This document shows positions 37,570 to 49,870 of a DNA stretch of 64,000 nt, piece after piece; the stretch's first letter is position 1; every line of letters begins with the position of its first letter. The DNA is from Isoetes taiwanensis. Taxonomy: Eukaryota > Streptophyta > Lycopodiopsida > Isoetales > Isoetaceae. The notes under the pieces were generated by a model. The model was not told the origin of the DNA, searched no databases, and worked only from the letters and a program-made list of their open reading frames with translations. A program made the translations under genes and the position numbers. Location: the NCBI GenBank assembly GCA_021234155.1, contig JAJEKV010000052.1, positions 5,005,606 through 5,069,605 on the forward strand, in the 5' to 3' direction.

Positions 37570-39165
37570 AAGTGCTCGATCTCTTAAGAGGAAAGGAAAA
37601 ATGGCAAAGAAAAAAGGGTAAAGTGAGAGGCAAAAAAGGCACGTAAAAGGGAAAGAAGGAGAAGGAAAAGGAAAGGAAAAGAGCACCTAAAAAAGGGAGA
37701 AAGAAAAGAAAGGGAGTAAAAAGAAAGGAAAAAAAGGACACCACTTAAAAAGGAAAAAGGGGAAAGAGGGAAAAGAAAAGGGAAGGAAAAGAAAAGGAAG
37801 AAAAAGGGGCAACTGAAAAGGAAAGGGTGACTAAGGGAAAAGGGAAGATAAAATGGTGGAGAGAAGGAAAAAAGGGAAATGGAAAATAGAAAGGGAAAGG
37901 AAAAAGGAAAAAAAGGGAGGCTAGTAGCAGTAAAGTGATGACTAAAAAAGTGGGAGAGGGAAATGGAAGAGAGGAAGGAGAAAGTGGCACGAGAAAAATG
38001 GAAGAGAAAAAGGGTGAGGAAAGGAAAAAAAGAAAGGGAAAAAAGAGCATGGGAAAAGGGAAAAGCTTAAAAGCAAAAAGAGAGAAGAGAAACATGGAAT
38101 AGGAAAAGGGAAAAGGAAGAGGGATGGGAAAAACGAGGAAAAAAGGGCATGTGAAAAGGTGGAAAATGGAAAGGTGTGTGGGAAATGGAAAAGGAAAAGA
38201 GAGAGGGAAAAAAAAAAAGGCGTAAAGGAAAAGAGGAAAAGGGCAATCAAAAAAGAGAAAAGCATGAAAAAAAAAAAAGAAAAAGGAAAAAAGGAAATGG
38301 GAGGCAAAAAGGAAAGGGGAAAAGAAAAAAAAGAACACGAGGAATAAGGAGGAAAATGAAAAGAGGAAGAGAAAAAAGGCACAAAAAAAAAATGGAAGAG
38401 GAAAGGGTGAGGAAAGGGTAAAAATAAAGGGAAAAAGAGCATGGGGAAAGGGAAAGAAAAAGAAAAAAAAGGGGAAAAGGATGGGGAAAAGGGGAAGAGG
38501 GTAGGAAAGCAAGGAGAGAAAAGGCAAGTAAAAAGGTAGAAAAAGGGAATGGAAAAAATACATGGAAAAAAGGGGAAAAGGAAAGAAAAAGGGAAGGGAA
38601 AGGAAAGGAAAGAAAAAAAGGAAGGGGGGAAGGAAAGAGGAAAGGTCACTGAAAAAGGAAAGGTGGGAAAAGGATGAAAAAGAAGGAAAGGAAAAGAAAA
38701 AAGAGAGGCAAAGGAGGAAGGAAATAAAAAAGGCAATTAGAAAATAGGAAGAAGAAGAAAATGGGGAAAAAGAGACACGAAGATAAAGAAGAAGAGTGGG
38801 GTGAGGAGATCTAAGAAAACATAAAAAAAAAAAGGTAAAAGGGAATTGAAAAAGGGCATGAGAAGTGCTGGAAGGGGCAGAAAAGCAAAAAGGAAATGGG
38901 AAAAAGGAAAGGGAAAAAGAGCAATTTGGTGAAAATGGGAAGGGTGAGAAAGGTAAAAAGGGAAGGAAAAAGTCACAAAAAAGGGAAATGAAGGAGAAAA
39001 GGAAGGAAAAGAGAAGGAGAAGAGAGTAAAAGAAAAAGAAAAGAAAAAGAGAGAGAAGGAAAAAAGCAATGTGCAGGAAAATAAGAAAAAGGGAAAAAAG
39101 AAAGTGTGTAAGAAAATGAGGAAAAAGGATATGCGTGATAGAGCAAATGGAAGGTTGTCGAACGC
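37570..39165. repeat. 1.6 kb polypurine tract
   Basis: The plus strand is almost entirely A and G (GGAAAAGG, AAAGGGAAA, GAAAGG words). It is interrupted at irregular spacing by short words of the type GGCA(T/C), GAGCAT or GCACG. The 476-residue minus-strand frame (37745-39175) of Phe, Leu, Ser and Pro is a composition artefact. The recurring interruption words suggest a very diverged tandem repeat. Confidence 0.9.
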
Positions 39166-39690
39166 ACAAAACCATTTATAGCCTAAGAATGATGGACTCG
39201 GCTTTCTATTATATTAGATTTATAAAATGAGTCCGAAATAATAGGTTTCCGGCCCACAGATCCTTAATATTTACCAAAGAACGCTGGCACCATTAGCTAC
39301 TAGTTTCCTATAAATTTTTATAATAAATGCGGTGCCACCTCACTAACATATTAATTGTAGTGCAATTTCTTTGCACCTTCCTTAAGCTTAAATCAATGGC
39401 CAAGATTTAACTTCCCCCATATCCAATGGTCCAGGGATGTGATGCATGCCCCCATGTATGCCCATGCATGCCTCCATCGATCCGGAGGCCATAATTGGCG
39501 CCTACCTCAAGATATGCTGGAGGCCGATTGATAAGTCTATATACACCCTAAAAATGATGCCCCCCATCCGATATACCTATATATATATATCATTGATATA
39601 TCTATCCTGAAATGGTTATTCTTTTTTGGACACCAATCATATATGTTGGCTTGGCACTTGTTTAGTAATTCTAGTTATAATTAGCTAGTG
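39166..39690. other. Intergenic DNA
   Basis: No gene is seen. ATGCATGCCCCCATGTATGCCC near 39442 is a small repeated phrase. Confidence 0.4.
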
Positions 39691-40265
39691 TAAATTGATT
39701 GTTGACTTCAAAATTGTTGACTTACGCCACCAAACATGTTATCAATGAAAGTCAAACATGTAACAAAGCAAGTGATTCACACTTGTTGACTGAAAATTGT
39801 TGTTTACACAACAATGCCTTTAACATAATGCATAGAATAAGATAGGTCAAATTATTGACTTACGCTTTACCAAATGCTTCGGGGTTGATTCACACTTGTT
39901 GACTTGAAATTGTTGACTTACACAATTTATGCCTTAACATAATGCATGTAGTCAGCATATAGGTCAAAATTGTTGACTCATGATTTACCAAATGCTTGGG
40001 GTTTATTCACACTTATTGACTTGGAAAAATTGTTGACCTAATGCTTTATGAAACATGTTGGTCAATGAAAGTAAAACTTAGCTTAGTGATTCATACTTGT
40101 TGACTCTGAAAATTGTTGACTTACGCTACACATGGTCAATAAAAGTCAAAATTTGCCTAACAATTTGTGCCTTAACATAATGGCTAGAATATCATAGGTC
40201 AAAATTGTTATGCTTTTACCAAATGCTTGGGGTGATTCACACTGCTGGATTCATTCGCATTTGTT
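39691..40265. repeat. Tandem repeat rich in GTTGACTTACGC and CACACTTGTTGAC
   Basis: The ordered phrases TGATTCACACTTGTTGACTT, AATTGTTGACTTACAC, GCCTTAACATAATGCAT, ATAGGTCAAAATTGTTGAC and TTTACCAAATGCTTGGGG occur at about 39772, 39888 and, with an extra insert, 40112. The base period is about 115 bases, with one longer unit of about 250. Confidence 0.8.
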
Positions 40266-41058
40266 GATTTGGTAACATGTGCAAATATTTAATGCATGTG
40301 GGATATTTGAGGCCATTAATAAAAAAAGGGCCATATAAAAAGGATTACATCTAGAAGTTGTCATGACACTCTAGCCTTGTGAATCAAGATTACAAGCCAG
40401 AGAGCCATTGTTGGGATTATATGTTATATGATTATTCCTTAAGGAAGTTGATAGCACTTCTTTTGCTCATACCTGGCGGCTACCGCGTATTCAAAGTTGA
40501 GGGACAAGGTAAAGGCGCTTTTGATCTTCATGAGTGTACCACAGCTTAAAGAATGAAGAATAGAGTTTGCATTAAGTCCAAAGATTACAATACATGAGGT
40601 GTGAGTTAATTATTAAGCTATATTTATTTCAATGGTTCAATGGTTCTCGAGGCATAGAATGATTCAAAATGTATGTGGGATATTGATATGCAAAAACCCT
40701 ATTGACCTCAAAACGGAGGAACGCTCAGGATATTTTTGTTGGGCGTAGTAAAAGAGAAAAAATAGCAAGACCAAGAATGCTGGGCCGTGTTTGTACCGGG
40801 TACACACCACCCTCGACCATTATATAAATGTAGATAAGATTGAAGGAGTTGCCATGGTGTGGAGACAAGGTAATCTGCCAGTGTAATCGAAAGTGCTTGG
40901 GCTCTCGCTGGCAACCATAAAGGATATGTAGGAATGTGAATGCTACGCATTATAATCATCATATCCATTTGAATAGTACGACTATCCATTTGAGCCTTAC
41001 TGCTATAACTGAACCGCATACCGTAGAATTATAAAGTTCTTTTAACGCTTGTGGTGTC
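40266..41058. other. Intergenic, possibly retrotransposon-derived
   Basis: The minus-strand frame at 40708-41019 lies directly downstream (in minus orientation) of a copia-like fragment but has no recognisable RNase H motif. Confidence 0.35.
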
Positions 41059-41346
41059 TTATAAACACCAAATTACAATAAAAAAGGATCTAATATTAAA
41101 AAAAAAAAACATACAAATGTTTAGGACAAGTCCATGGTCTTTAGTACCGCTTAAATACTTTTGTGCTTTTCTCACATAATTTGATTTCGAAATGCACTGC
41201 ATCTCCTGCATATAAGCAATTACGCTCACTGCTATTAGCTTCTCCGCAAGTAAGGTACCATAGTCTTCAAATGTAATCATCGCTATTAATGTCGTACCTA
41301 AGGACCTTGATGTGATGCGTGAATCAAGATGACTCTTAAAATTCAT
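41059..41346 (-). pseudogene. Ty1/copia polyprotein fragment (end of reverse transcriptase)
   Basis: The frame ends with YVRKAQKYLSGTKDHGLVL, which matches the conserved segment between reverse transcriptase and RNase H in Ty1/copia elements (consensus about AAKRVLRYLKGT.D.GL). A preceding DYGTLL fits the YR.LVG position. The rest is degenerate. It is not functional alone, and no LTR is recognised around it. Confidence 0.45.
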
Positions 41347-44300
41347 GTACTGTAAGGATCAATCACAGTTGTCCTCATGCTAAATTCTCGACATTTTACA
41401 ACTTCTTTTGTGAGTTTTGATGTAGCAAGAAGTTCTCCTTTCATTTTCAAAGGTTGCACCATCCATTTGAAAAGAAACTTATCCACTAAGGACCGAGGCA
41501 TGAAAGACCTCGTACCTAATCAATCGGTGCGATTGGAAGACCATATACCAACAAAGAAATGTTCTAAGGATCTAACTGCATGAACTCAAGATCGCCGCCC
41601 CATAAAATAGTAAGAATCCAACCTCTTCTTACGGAATAGTTGACACCTTCCATCACATCAAATGTACCGCTCTCAAATTTCTTTGAAAACCTTCAGAGCA
41701 GGAAAATCCTCTCGCTCAATAACCAAAAGCTTCTTGCCAACAACACTACCATAATCGCGGCAATGACAACTATCAGAGAAATTATATCAAGATAACAAAG
41801 TAAAGAAACACAATCAGAATCACCTTAGTTCCTTAGTTATTGATTTGATGGAGCTCGCTTGTCGGAGGAAACCCGCTTGGAATTACCTCTAGAAGGAGAG
41901 ATTCTCCCAATCGATGCCAAATCGGCCTTTCCTTTTGTGATTGTCTTCCACAATATCAAAGACGCTTGTCCAAATTGGAAACATAATCATCTATATTCTT
42001 CCAACACCGCTTCACATTCTTCTTCATCTATTACTTGCAATAAAGATTGTCTTCACCCTGCTAGAAATGTCAACTATAGAGTTTGAAATATCCAAACTTG
42101 AGCCCCGTGATCATTCAAATTATCAAACTAAATAAGTACTTATATAGAAGAAAAATCCAAAGTAGTTATAATTTCATAAGAATAACTTACTTTTCACTTT
42201 TACAACTATTACTTTGTTCAAAGATTGTCTCTCTCCTTCAAGTTTGGGGTTTCTGTGGAAGATAATAAAGTGCAATCTTCAATGGATTTCGTATAATTAT
42301 ATTCGCTCCTCCAAGTCACAGTGTGTGCTTAATGATGGATCTTTGAAAGTGCATTCAATGGATTTTAATCACACTATAATTGAGAAAAGCGCGTAATCCA
42401 GCTAAGTGCATCTACATGGAAGTCCAATGGACCTGAACCAATTATGAGGTATCCGCTCTCACAAGGGGACAAGTTGATTCCTTTGAGAAACATATGTGCT
42501 TAAATTGATGAAAACTGTGGCATGCAATGTGGCAACAATGGTCGGTGACACAAAGTGGGTCATAGGCATATGTACGTAAAAGAACAACTTTTACTCTTTG
42601 CAAATGCTACGGTAGAGAATGTTGATGTTCCAAAAATGGAAGTTGGGGTTGGAGTTGGCAAATTCGCATCTTATTTAGAGATGAAGCTATTCTCCAAATT
42701 TCTTTGATTGAGTCTATGTCTCACGCCTTCAGCTCGCTAAAAATAAAAAAAAATGATGAAAGCGTAAAGAATAATTATTGTTAATTATGTAATTACAAAG
42801 GTCACAGCAATTACCCTTGTGAATTTCCTCCATACTCAGATAGTCAAGTTGTCGCCTCCAAAAGTTCCTTTTCCTTGGAAAACCAAAGCATTGACTTACT
42901 GTGAATGTAATGACACCGGAGTGCTCACACCGCCTTTGCCGCCTAATTTGTCGCTTTGCGATCCACCTCGCACTCCGCCAAGACTCCCCTTCCACAACTT
43001 CTTTTCCTCTTCATTTCCCACTGGCCGCACTTTAACTCTAACATTCAAGTCATCCTTCCTCGCTTATCTAGCCAAGAATCAAGGAGTTGATGATGTAATA
43101 GTCCACTAAGCACAACTACTACCTGTCATTCCTCAAGTATGTCACGTATCCACCGACGCCCAAATGTTCTTTGCATACTCTAGATGTAAGGGACAATAAG
43201 CCCAAACTGCCCCTCGCGATAGAGCAATTGTTTTATTATATATGCCTCAAGTAACCGTGGGCCACCACCTCCAATGCTCTGCATCCGTGTGTGTCTCCAA
43301 CTTGTCAATATAGAGTCCAAAAAAAAACATTGGAGATACAATGGACATCCCTCAAGTATCAATCTTACTATGCTACTCACTTGGCGTGATCCTCGATGCG
43401 TGCAGCGGCATATATTATGTCATAGAGCCCAGATAGCATTCCCCGCAAACTCGTGGGACATGTAGCCCCGCAAGCACCGCCACAACGCTTGTACAAGGAA
43501 ATGAGGGTCTATACTCACCTTCTCTTCTCAACCTTAGTCAGAACACTTTTCTCGCTTTTAACCACAAATGATCAGCGTCTTTTGTCCTCTCACATGCAAA
43601 GTGAATGCTCGTGGTAAAACTTCCCCAATCTCCAACACAAACATCAGCTTTGGTAACATCTTCTAGATGTTCATAAACTCCATCTTCACAAATAGTGGAT
43701 CCATTCACTAGATTCTATAAATTTGCTTGGTACCTACTCAGTTTTACATAGCCAAATATTTTGCTTATCTCATCTTCAGCCATCCTGCCTTCTTTTTACA
43801 TCTCAAGAGGTCATGCCTCAAGGCAACATGATGTGTCAAACGGGCCCCTCCTTGCTTCCTCTTCGTCATGGTCACTTCTTTAGGTTGAGTTTTCTTTGTT
43901 GCCATTCTATCCCTCAGCATCCAGCTTTGAAATTATATATCACCTGGCGTTCTCATTGTGTCCTCGCAAAACTAAACTAATCCAAATCATATAGCACTAA
44001 GTATCCCTACTAGTACTAACTCTAAGAGCTTAGCAATGAATCAAGCATTTTTCCAAATAATTACTAATTGTCATGAACACCAATTACCTTGGGCCTATCA
44101 TTCTGCTAGGGCCAGCAAATGCTTAGCATGTCATGCTAAATAGCAAATTTAACTCTCTTTCTAACTTAGCATTGAACTTCATCTTCTTAGCAAATCAGCC
44201 AGCTAATAACAATTTGAGCTCCCTAGTGTAGCACAAAATTCAAGGTTTTAATGTAACCCGCTACTCTAGCAAATAATAATATTGCCCGCAAAACATAGCA

Positions 44301-44750
44301 CGAATCACTATAACTCGTACACAAAGACATACTAAACTAGCAAGTACCACAAACATAGTAAGTACCAATATAACCTCGCTAGCATAATTTGTTAACTAAT
44401 TGTCAAGTAAAACATATACCAAATGCTAAACTTAGCATCAACTACCGGGAACTTGCACGCACCAAACATTACTAAGTCAGACTCTTCCACCATACTCAAG
44501 CCCAAAAATTTCCTACACTGAATGCAATCCTCCACACTCAAGCATTAACCTTGTCTTCATTATGTAGCGCTACGAAATATAATAGAATGAAACCATTTCC
44601 ACATTATTTACCATTCCCAAAGATTTGTCAACAAAGATTAGATGCTTACCACTAAACAACTTTTCTTGAGTCCTGAAAATTGTTCGATGAGCAATTTGAT
44701 CCCAGCTCTTTACAAAGCGTAGTAATGGGATCTCGAGCATTGTCCGCAAT
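41347..44750. other. Intergenic DNA with unrecognised frames
   Basis: No gene is supported. Minus frame 42729-42995 contains the string LDYLSMEEIHKGNCCDLC, a Cys-containing phrase that may come from a transposon protein, but I cannot assign it. Around 43980-44480 the words CTAGCA, TTAGCAT and AAGTACCA recur irregularly. Confidence 0.4.
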
Positions 44751-45020
44751 CCATTGTTTAGAATGGTACAAATAATCACTCGAGTAATTACCGGCTGTGG
44801 AAGCAAAAGATACTACAAGAATTTACTTCCCTCGCCGCTAACTGCTGTGAAATGGAATCTCGATTGGGGATTTTAGTTGAATCTAATGATCGGGTAATTG
44901 TTTAGAATGGTACGTATAACGGATTTCATAATTACCGCTTGGAGCAAAGTGATAATCACAAAGAATTTGATCCTGGCCAAGCAATCCAAGCAATGTAATG
45001 GGATCTCGATGGGGAGCAAA
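44751..45020. repeat. Imperfect direct repeat, about 145 bases apart
   Basis: ATTGTTTAGAATGGTAC...TAATTACCG occurs at 44753 and at 44898, and TAATGGGATCTCGA occurs at 44724 and 44996. Confidence 0.5.
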
Positions 45021-45644
45021 ATTTATGTTAATCCGACCCAAGAAACCCAAGAAAGTAGGAAAGGGGAAAGATTCGATGGCGAATCCCATGGGCTGGATTT
45101 AGTGCTAAAATAAAAATTTAAAAATCTCAGCTTAAACCCCTTTAATTAGCTTATTATTTAGGGCTAAAATGGCGGCCATTTATGCCACCAGAGCGTAAGC
45201 AGGACCCAAGAGTATAAAAAAATTTGATGACAAGCCCAATCACAAGGTCACGCTACTAATCCAAAGGGAGTCCTGGGCTTTGATTTCCTCCTTTAGCTTA
45301 CTTAGATGTCAGCTCGCTAAGGTTGTTTGGCCAGAGGCTACATTACGGCCAGTTGGAGATCCATGGATCAATTTTGAGATCTCCCTCATGGCCTTCACCT
45401 GCTTCTACATCCTTCTCAAAGCCAAGGCATCCATTCAATGCATTCTTAACTTGAAAGAGAGAATCACCATGTTGCAAAACACACCTCACCTGCTATCCAT
45501 CATGAAAACATCAGCTTTGGTAGGTCTACATGTCCCGCTTTCTCAAAAGAATCCTACATGTGGATTTGTGGAGGTATGGTTTTGTTCGAGCAATGCAGGT
45601 TCTTTTCAAAGGACTAAAACATCCATCAAGAGTTTTGTGAGCCT
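45021..45644. other. Intergenic; hypothetical frame
   Basis: Plus frame 45280-45651 (123 residues) has no recognisable domain and runs into the following minisatellite, so I do not call it a gene. Confidence 0.35.
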
Positions 45645-46235
45645 ATTGTGACATGTCATTTTATACTACAATCCAATCGTGAGGAAAGAATACTTGAATT
45701 TCTAAGCATGTCTACACCCTATTGTCACATGTCTCTTTATAGATGTAGGAAAGAATATTTGATTCTCTACATGTCCTATACTTCCATTCACATGTCTTAT
45801 AGTAGTAGTGGGACAGGTACTCTTATTTTACAAGGCATTGTAGGAAAGAATACATGAATTACTTATTACGTGTAATAATTTCTATTGTCACATGTCTTTA
45901 TAGAAGTAGAAAAGAATACTTGATTCTCTTACATGTCGTATGCTTCCATGTCACATGCTCCTATAGTAGTAGGACAAAGAAAATTTATTTGCTAAGGCAT
46001 TGTAGGAAAGAATACAAGGAATTCACGCACATATGTAATAATTTCATTGTCACATGTCTCTTATAGAAGTAAAAGAAAGAATACTTGATTTTCTACATGT
46101 CCTATCCTTCCATATCAATGGTCTTTATAGTGGTGGACAGAGTACTTGATTTGCTGCTACATGTGCACGCATTTGTCGCAGACGCGTACTCCATCACATG
46201 TCCTTATACTAGTATTCCATGTAAGTGACAAGTTA
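45645..46235. repeat. 162-bp minisatellite, about 3.5 units
   Basis: ATTGTCACATGTC starts at 45721, 45884 and 46046 (steps of 163 and 162). Each unit holds a TATAGAAGTA..AAAGAATACTTGAT block, a CTACATGTCCTATCCTTCCAT block and a TATAGTAGTAGGACA block. A half unit begins at 45645. Confidence 0.85.
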
Positions 46236-46284
46236 CTTCAACTACTTAACAATTACTTAACACCCCTATTTTTGGTATTGTAAC

Positions 46285-46795
46285 AAAACCATCAAGAATT
46301 TGATTTGTATTCCTTGGAGGGAGTGCAAGGACCGCTGCAACAAATCCCTAAGCATTAATGTCATAGGACCACGTTGAAAATCCCAACAATATCCTAACAT
46401 TTTGATATCATAGAGAAAGACCATTAAAACTAATGCCTCTACATTTTTGCATAACAAACCATTAAGAATCAGGATGTGGGTTTTATGGAGGATAGGACCA
46501 TTGCACCAAATCCCTGGCATTAAAAATTTCCATAAGACTCATGCAATATCCTAACATTATTCCCCATTTTGGATATCAGTAGTGCAACACCATTAAATGG
46601 CTCAAGCATCTTGGTATAATTTAAAACCATTAAGAATTTGAGATGTAATTGTTTATAGACAGGGACCATTGCAACAAACTCTACAAGCATTATAAAATGG
46701 CAAGACTATGCACATCCTAACATTATCCCCCCATTTTTGATATCATTAGTGGAATGTAAAGATTAAACCATGCCTACATCTAGTTGGTACTAAGG
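46285..46795. repeat. 168-bp minisatellite, three units
   Basis: AAACCATTAAGAAT begins at about 46286, 46457 and 46623. Each unit includes GGACCATTGCAACAAA, AAGCATTAA and CAATATCCTAACATT, followed by CCCCATTTTTGATATCA. Confidence 0.85.
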
Positions 46796-47019
46796 TTCGC
46801 TGCAGACAATCCAATAGTTATCCACGCTATCCAATGGTTTTAATTGTATCTAATTTATCTTATCCAATGGTTCTTTCTAAGAATGCAATGGTTCTTTGAG
46901 AAACAAGATAACTTATTGCACTTAGGACGATTTGCACTAAGAACATATCAAAACCAAAGAAGTGTCCTCAAGTAAGCAATGACCGTAGAAAACCTAAGTG
47001 TTTTGCTTGTTCTAAGCAG
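46796..47019. other. Spacer with short repeats
   Basis: ATCCAATGGTT-like words recur at 46800-46890. No gene is seen. Confidence 0.4.
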
Positions 47020-47600
47020 CATAAAGGCTTCCTTGAATGGAGATTTGACTTTGCCATTTTGTCCGGAATACCGAATTACTCCTAGGACCAAGTTACACTG
47101 GCCATTTTGCAGCAAAAGAAACACAAACCTCTACATGGCAAAGATTCTCAAGACCCTCCTCGCTAAGGCCAATTCACTACTTAACGTGTTGCAGGCGAGC
47201 TACTTTGGCGCTCTCGAGCAGTGGTCTTCGCCCAATGCAAACTTGGTCTCCCCGTGGTAATGTCGATGTTTCGAGTCCGCTGGGCGTATCGACACAAAGG
47301 CCTGGAAAGGTGGAAGAGTTGCCCGTCTGGTACAAGGACCTTCCAGAGGACCTTTTGGGTCGAATCGCCTGGAAGGTTTTAGGCTCCGTCAAGCGCCAAC
47401 GCCCCACTCACCCCGCGACATTATGCAAGCCTCCGTCCACCGGGCTAGGTATAGCTCCAAAACGCAAAACCCCGCGGCCTTGCCAAAGTTATTGTAGGAT
47501 TTACGCTATGGAGGCGCCTTTGGTCCAAGGTGGTTCTGGGACATGGTTGAGCAAATGCTAGCTTGAAAACACGCAGGCAAGGAAATTGCAAGAATGGGGT
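47020..47600 (+). pseudogene. F-box-like remnant, copy 1
   Basis: The frame 47205-47561 contains WYKDLPEDLLGRIAWKVLG, which fits the first helix of an F-box (W..LP.DLL..I..KL), then TLCK and a CRIYAME segment. F-box proteins recruit substrates to SCF ubiquitin ligases. Only the F-box start is recognisable, and no kelch or LRR follows. The same DNA recurs at 48110, 48950 and, inverted, at 58600. Copies share the phrases ACCAAGTTACACTGGCCATTTTGC, CTACTTTGGCG and TTTACGCTATGGAGG. The frame here is the best preserved of the set. It is likely a degraded retro- or tandem copy. Confidence 0.4.
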
Positions 47601-48109
47601 TTGATTTATTCTCCTCCTAGTTTTACAATTAAAAGTGTAGAGCCTTATGCAAGAGCAAAATTGTTTGGGGTCACTGATTACGTAATAGATCGAACAAACT
47701 CATATTTCTAGCCTCATGGCTCCCTGCTTTACGTTTCTTAGAAATGGTCCACCTAGTTATCAAAGAAGTCGACCGACGTTGCTTTCCAAACGTGAAACCC
47801 TGCGGCGCTTGTTAGGTTATTGTAGGGTTTACGCTATGGAGGTCGAAGTTTATCTGGCTTGCACTTGAGACATGGTCGGTGAAGTCAGCACTGAAAAGCA
47901 GTTGTGCCAGGAACTCCATTTAAAATGGGGGTTTGATTTACCGTGCTTACTCGCTGTTCTCCCGAGGGCAAATGCCAATGCCTCCCCTTCCCGAGTCTCG
48001 GCTTTCCCTATCCGACCGCTGAATTTCCATTCAAGTAACTTCTGTTTCGAAAGTGTGTTCAAATAAATTCAAGATCTCGTCTCGAGAACATATCAAAACC
48101 ACAAAGTGT
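47601..48109. repeat. Spacer of the F-box macro-repeat
   Basis: The phrases CTCCTCCTAGTTTT, AATGGTCCACCTAGTTATCAAAGAAGTCG and TAGGTTATTGTAGG recur in the same order at about 49540-49810, 1.94 kb downstream. No independent gene is seen. Confidence 0.7.
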
Positions 48110-48740
48110 CCCGTACTGACCGTAGAAACTCAAGTGTTTTGTCGCTCTGGGCAAGACAAAGGCTCCTAATGGAGGATTTTGACTTCGCTAAGTCAGTCCA
48201 AACAAATAAATTACTCCAGAGACCAAGTTACCTGGCCATTTTTGCGCGAAAAAGAAGCACGTAACCCTCTACATGGCAAGATATTCTCACCTCTCCGCTT
48301 AAGGCCAATTCACTACTTAAACGTATTGGACATGAGCTACTTTGGCGCCGGAGCGGGTGGTCTTCCACCTAAATCCTGGTCTCCGTGGCAATGTCGATGT
48401 TTCAGTCCGCTAGCAGTCAAATGTATCACAGCTTCCAGGATGGGCAGAGTTGCCCGGCCTCTGGTACAAGGACCTTCCGCAGAGGACCTTTGGGTCAACC
48501 GCCTCGAAGGTTTTAGGGCTCCGCCCGCCGCCAATGCCCTCCCCACTCACCTTCGCGACATTGTGCAAGATCCCCGGTCCAACTGACCAGGGTATGGCGC
48601 CTTCAAAACGTAAACCTTGTGCATTGCTAGGCTATTGTAGGTTTACGCCATGGAGGTCGAAGCTCTATTCAGTTGCACTTGAGACATGGTTGAGAAGCCG
48701 CAGCTTGGAAAACAAGAAGCAATAAACCGAGGAATGGGGT
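48110..48740 (+). pseudogene. F-box-like remnant, copy 2
   Basis: The second copy is split over two frames. 48450-48725 reads LWYKDLPQ, then SKVLGL, then TLCKIPGP and LLGYCRF. The overlapping frame at 48179-48586 covers the upstream part. The ELLxxI core of the F-box is lost by a frame change. Confidence 0.4.
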
Positions 48741-48949
48741 TTGATTTACCGAGTAAGGTGCTTTTACCAGTTGCTCCTCCTGAGGGGCGCAAATGCCAAT
48801 GGCTGCCTTCCCCGAGCCCGTTTCTATCCGACCGCTGAATTCTCCATTCAAGTAACTTGCTTCGAAAGGTGTTCAAAAAATTCAAGCTCAATAGAGAATA
48901 TCAAACCGCAGCGTCCCGCAAATTTCTAATCGCGAAACCTGCGTTTTGC
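48741..48949. repeat. Spacer between F-box remnants
   Basis: It shares GGCAAATGCCAATG, TATCCGACCGCTGAAT and CATTCAAGTAACTT with 47960-48045 in the previous unit. Confidence 0.6.
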
Positions 48950-49530
48950 CGCCGCAAGCATAAAAGGCTCGAATGGGGATTGACTTCACGCATGTCGCCC
49001 AAAACAAATGTAAATTATCCTAGGGATCAAGCTACACGTCATTTTGCAGCAAAAGAAACATCAACTCCTCAGATTCTCCGCACCTCCGCTTAAGGCCACC
49101 CACTACTTAACGCGTTGCATGAGCTACTTTACGCCTCGAGCAGTAGGGTGGCCCCACCTAAACTTGGTCTCCTGTGGTAATATCATGCTCGAAGTTCGCT
49201 AAGCAGAGTCGATCACAGCCCGGGGTGTGGGAGAGTTGCCCTTCATGGCTGTGTGACCTCTTCCAGAGGACATTTCGTACGAATCGCTTCTAAGGTTTTT
49301 AGGGCTCCGCTCTTCCTCAAGGCCAATCACCCCCACTACCCTCAAGCGACATTATGCAAGATCCTCGGGTCCAATCCTCGGCTAGGTATGGCCTCCCAAA
49401 CGAACCCGTGGCCTTGCCGTGTTATCAGAGGGTTTACGCATGGAGGTCATGCTTTGGTCCGCCACCCTGGGGACATGGTCGGCGCGTACCATTGAAAACA
49501 TGAGGCAGTAAAACGCTTTAATGGGGGTCT
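48950..49530 (+). pseudogene. F-box-like remnant, copy 3
   Basis: The third copy shares the opening CCTAGGGATCAAGCTACAC and CACTACTTAACGCGTTG phrases. The frame 49253-49495 holds RIASKVF and ATLCKILG after a disrupted DLPED region. It is more damaged than copy 1. Confidence 0.4.
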
Positions 49531-49870
49531 GGATTTAATCTCCTCCTAGTTTTGCAATTAAAAGTCTAGAGCTTTATGCAAAGAGCAAAAATTGCTCGGG
49601 GATCACCCAGCCACAATAGATCAAACTCAAGAGACGGCCTCATGGCTCCCCATGCATGTTTTAGAAATGGTCCACCTAGTTATCAAAGAAGTCGACATCG
49701 CTTTTGGATTCCCCTTCCAAAACGTGAAAACCCTCGTGTGTTGCTAGGTTATTGTAGGTTTACGCTATGGAGGTCGAAGTTTATTCAGCTTGCACTTGAG
49801 ACTTGGCTCCAGAAGCCGCAATTGAAAACAAGAAGCAATAGAAACTCATTTAAATGGGTTTGATTTACCC
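49531..49870. repeat. Partial fourth unit of the F-box macro-repeat
   Basis: It matches 47600-47870 at an offset of about 1.94 kb, including AGAAATGGTCCACCTAG and TTTACGCTATGGAGGTCG, then ends. Confidence 0.65.

Noticed and set aside
37745-39175. Longest open frame in the window (476 residues, minus strand)
   Set aside because: It is only Phe, Leu, Ser and Pro from the polypurine tract, which lacks stops in this register by composition.
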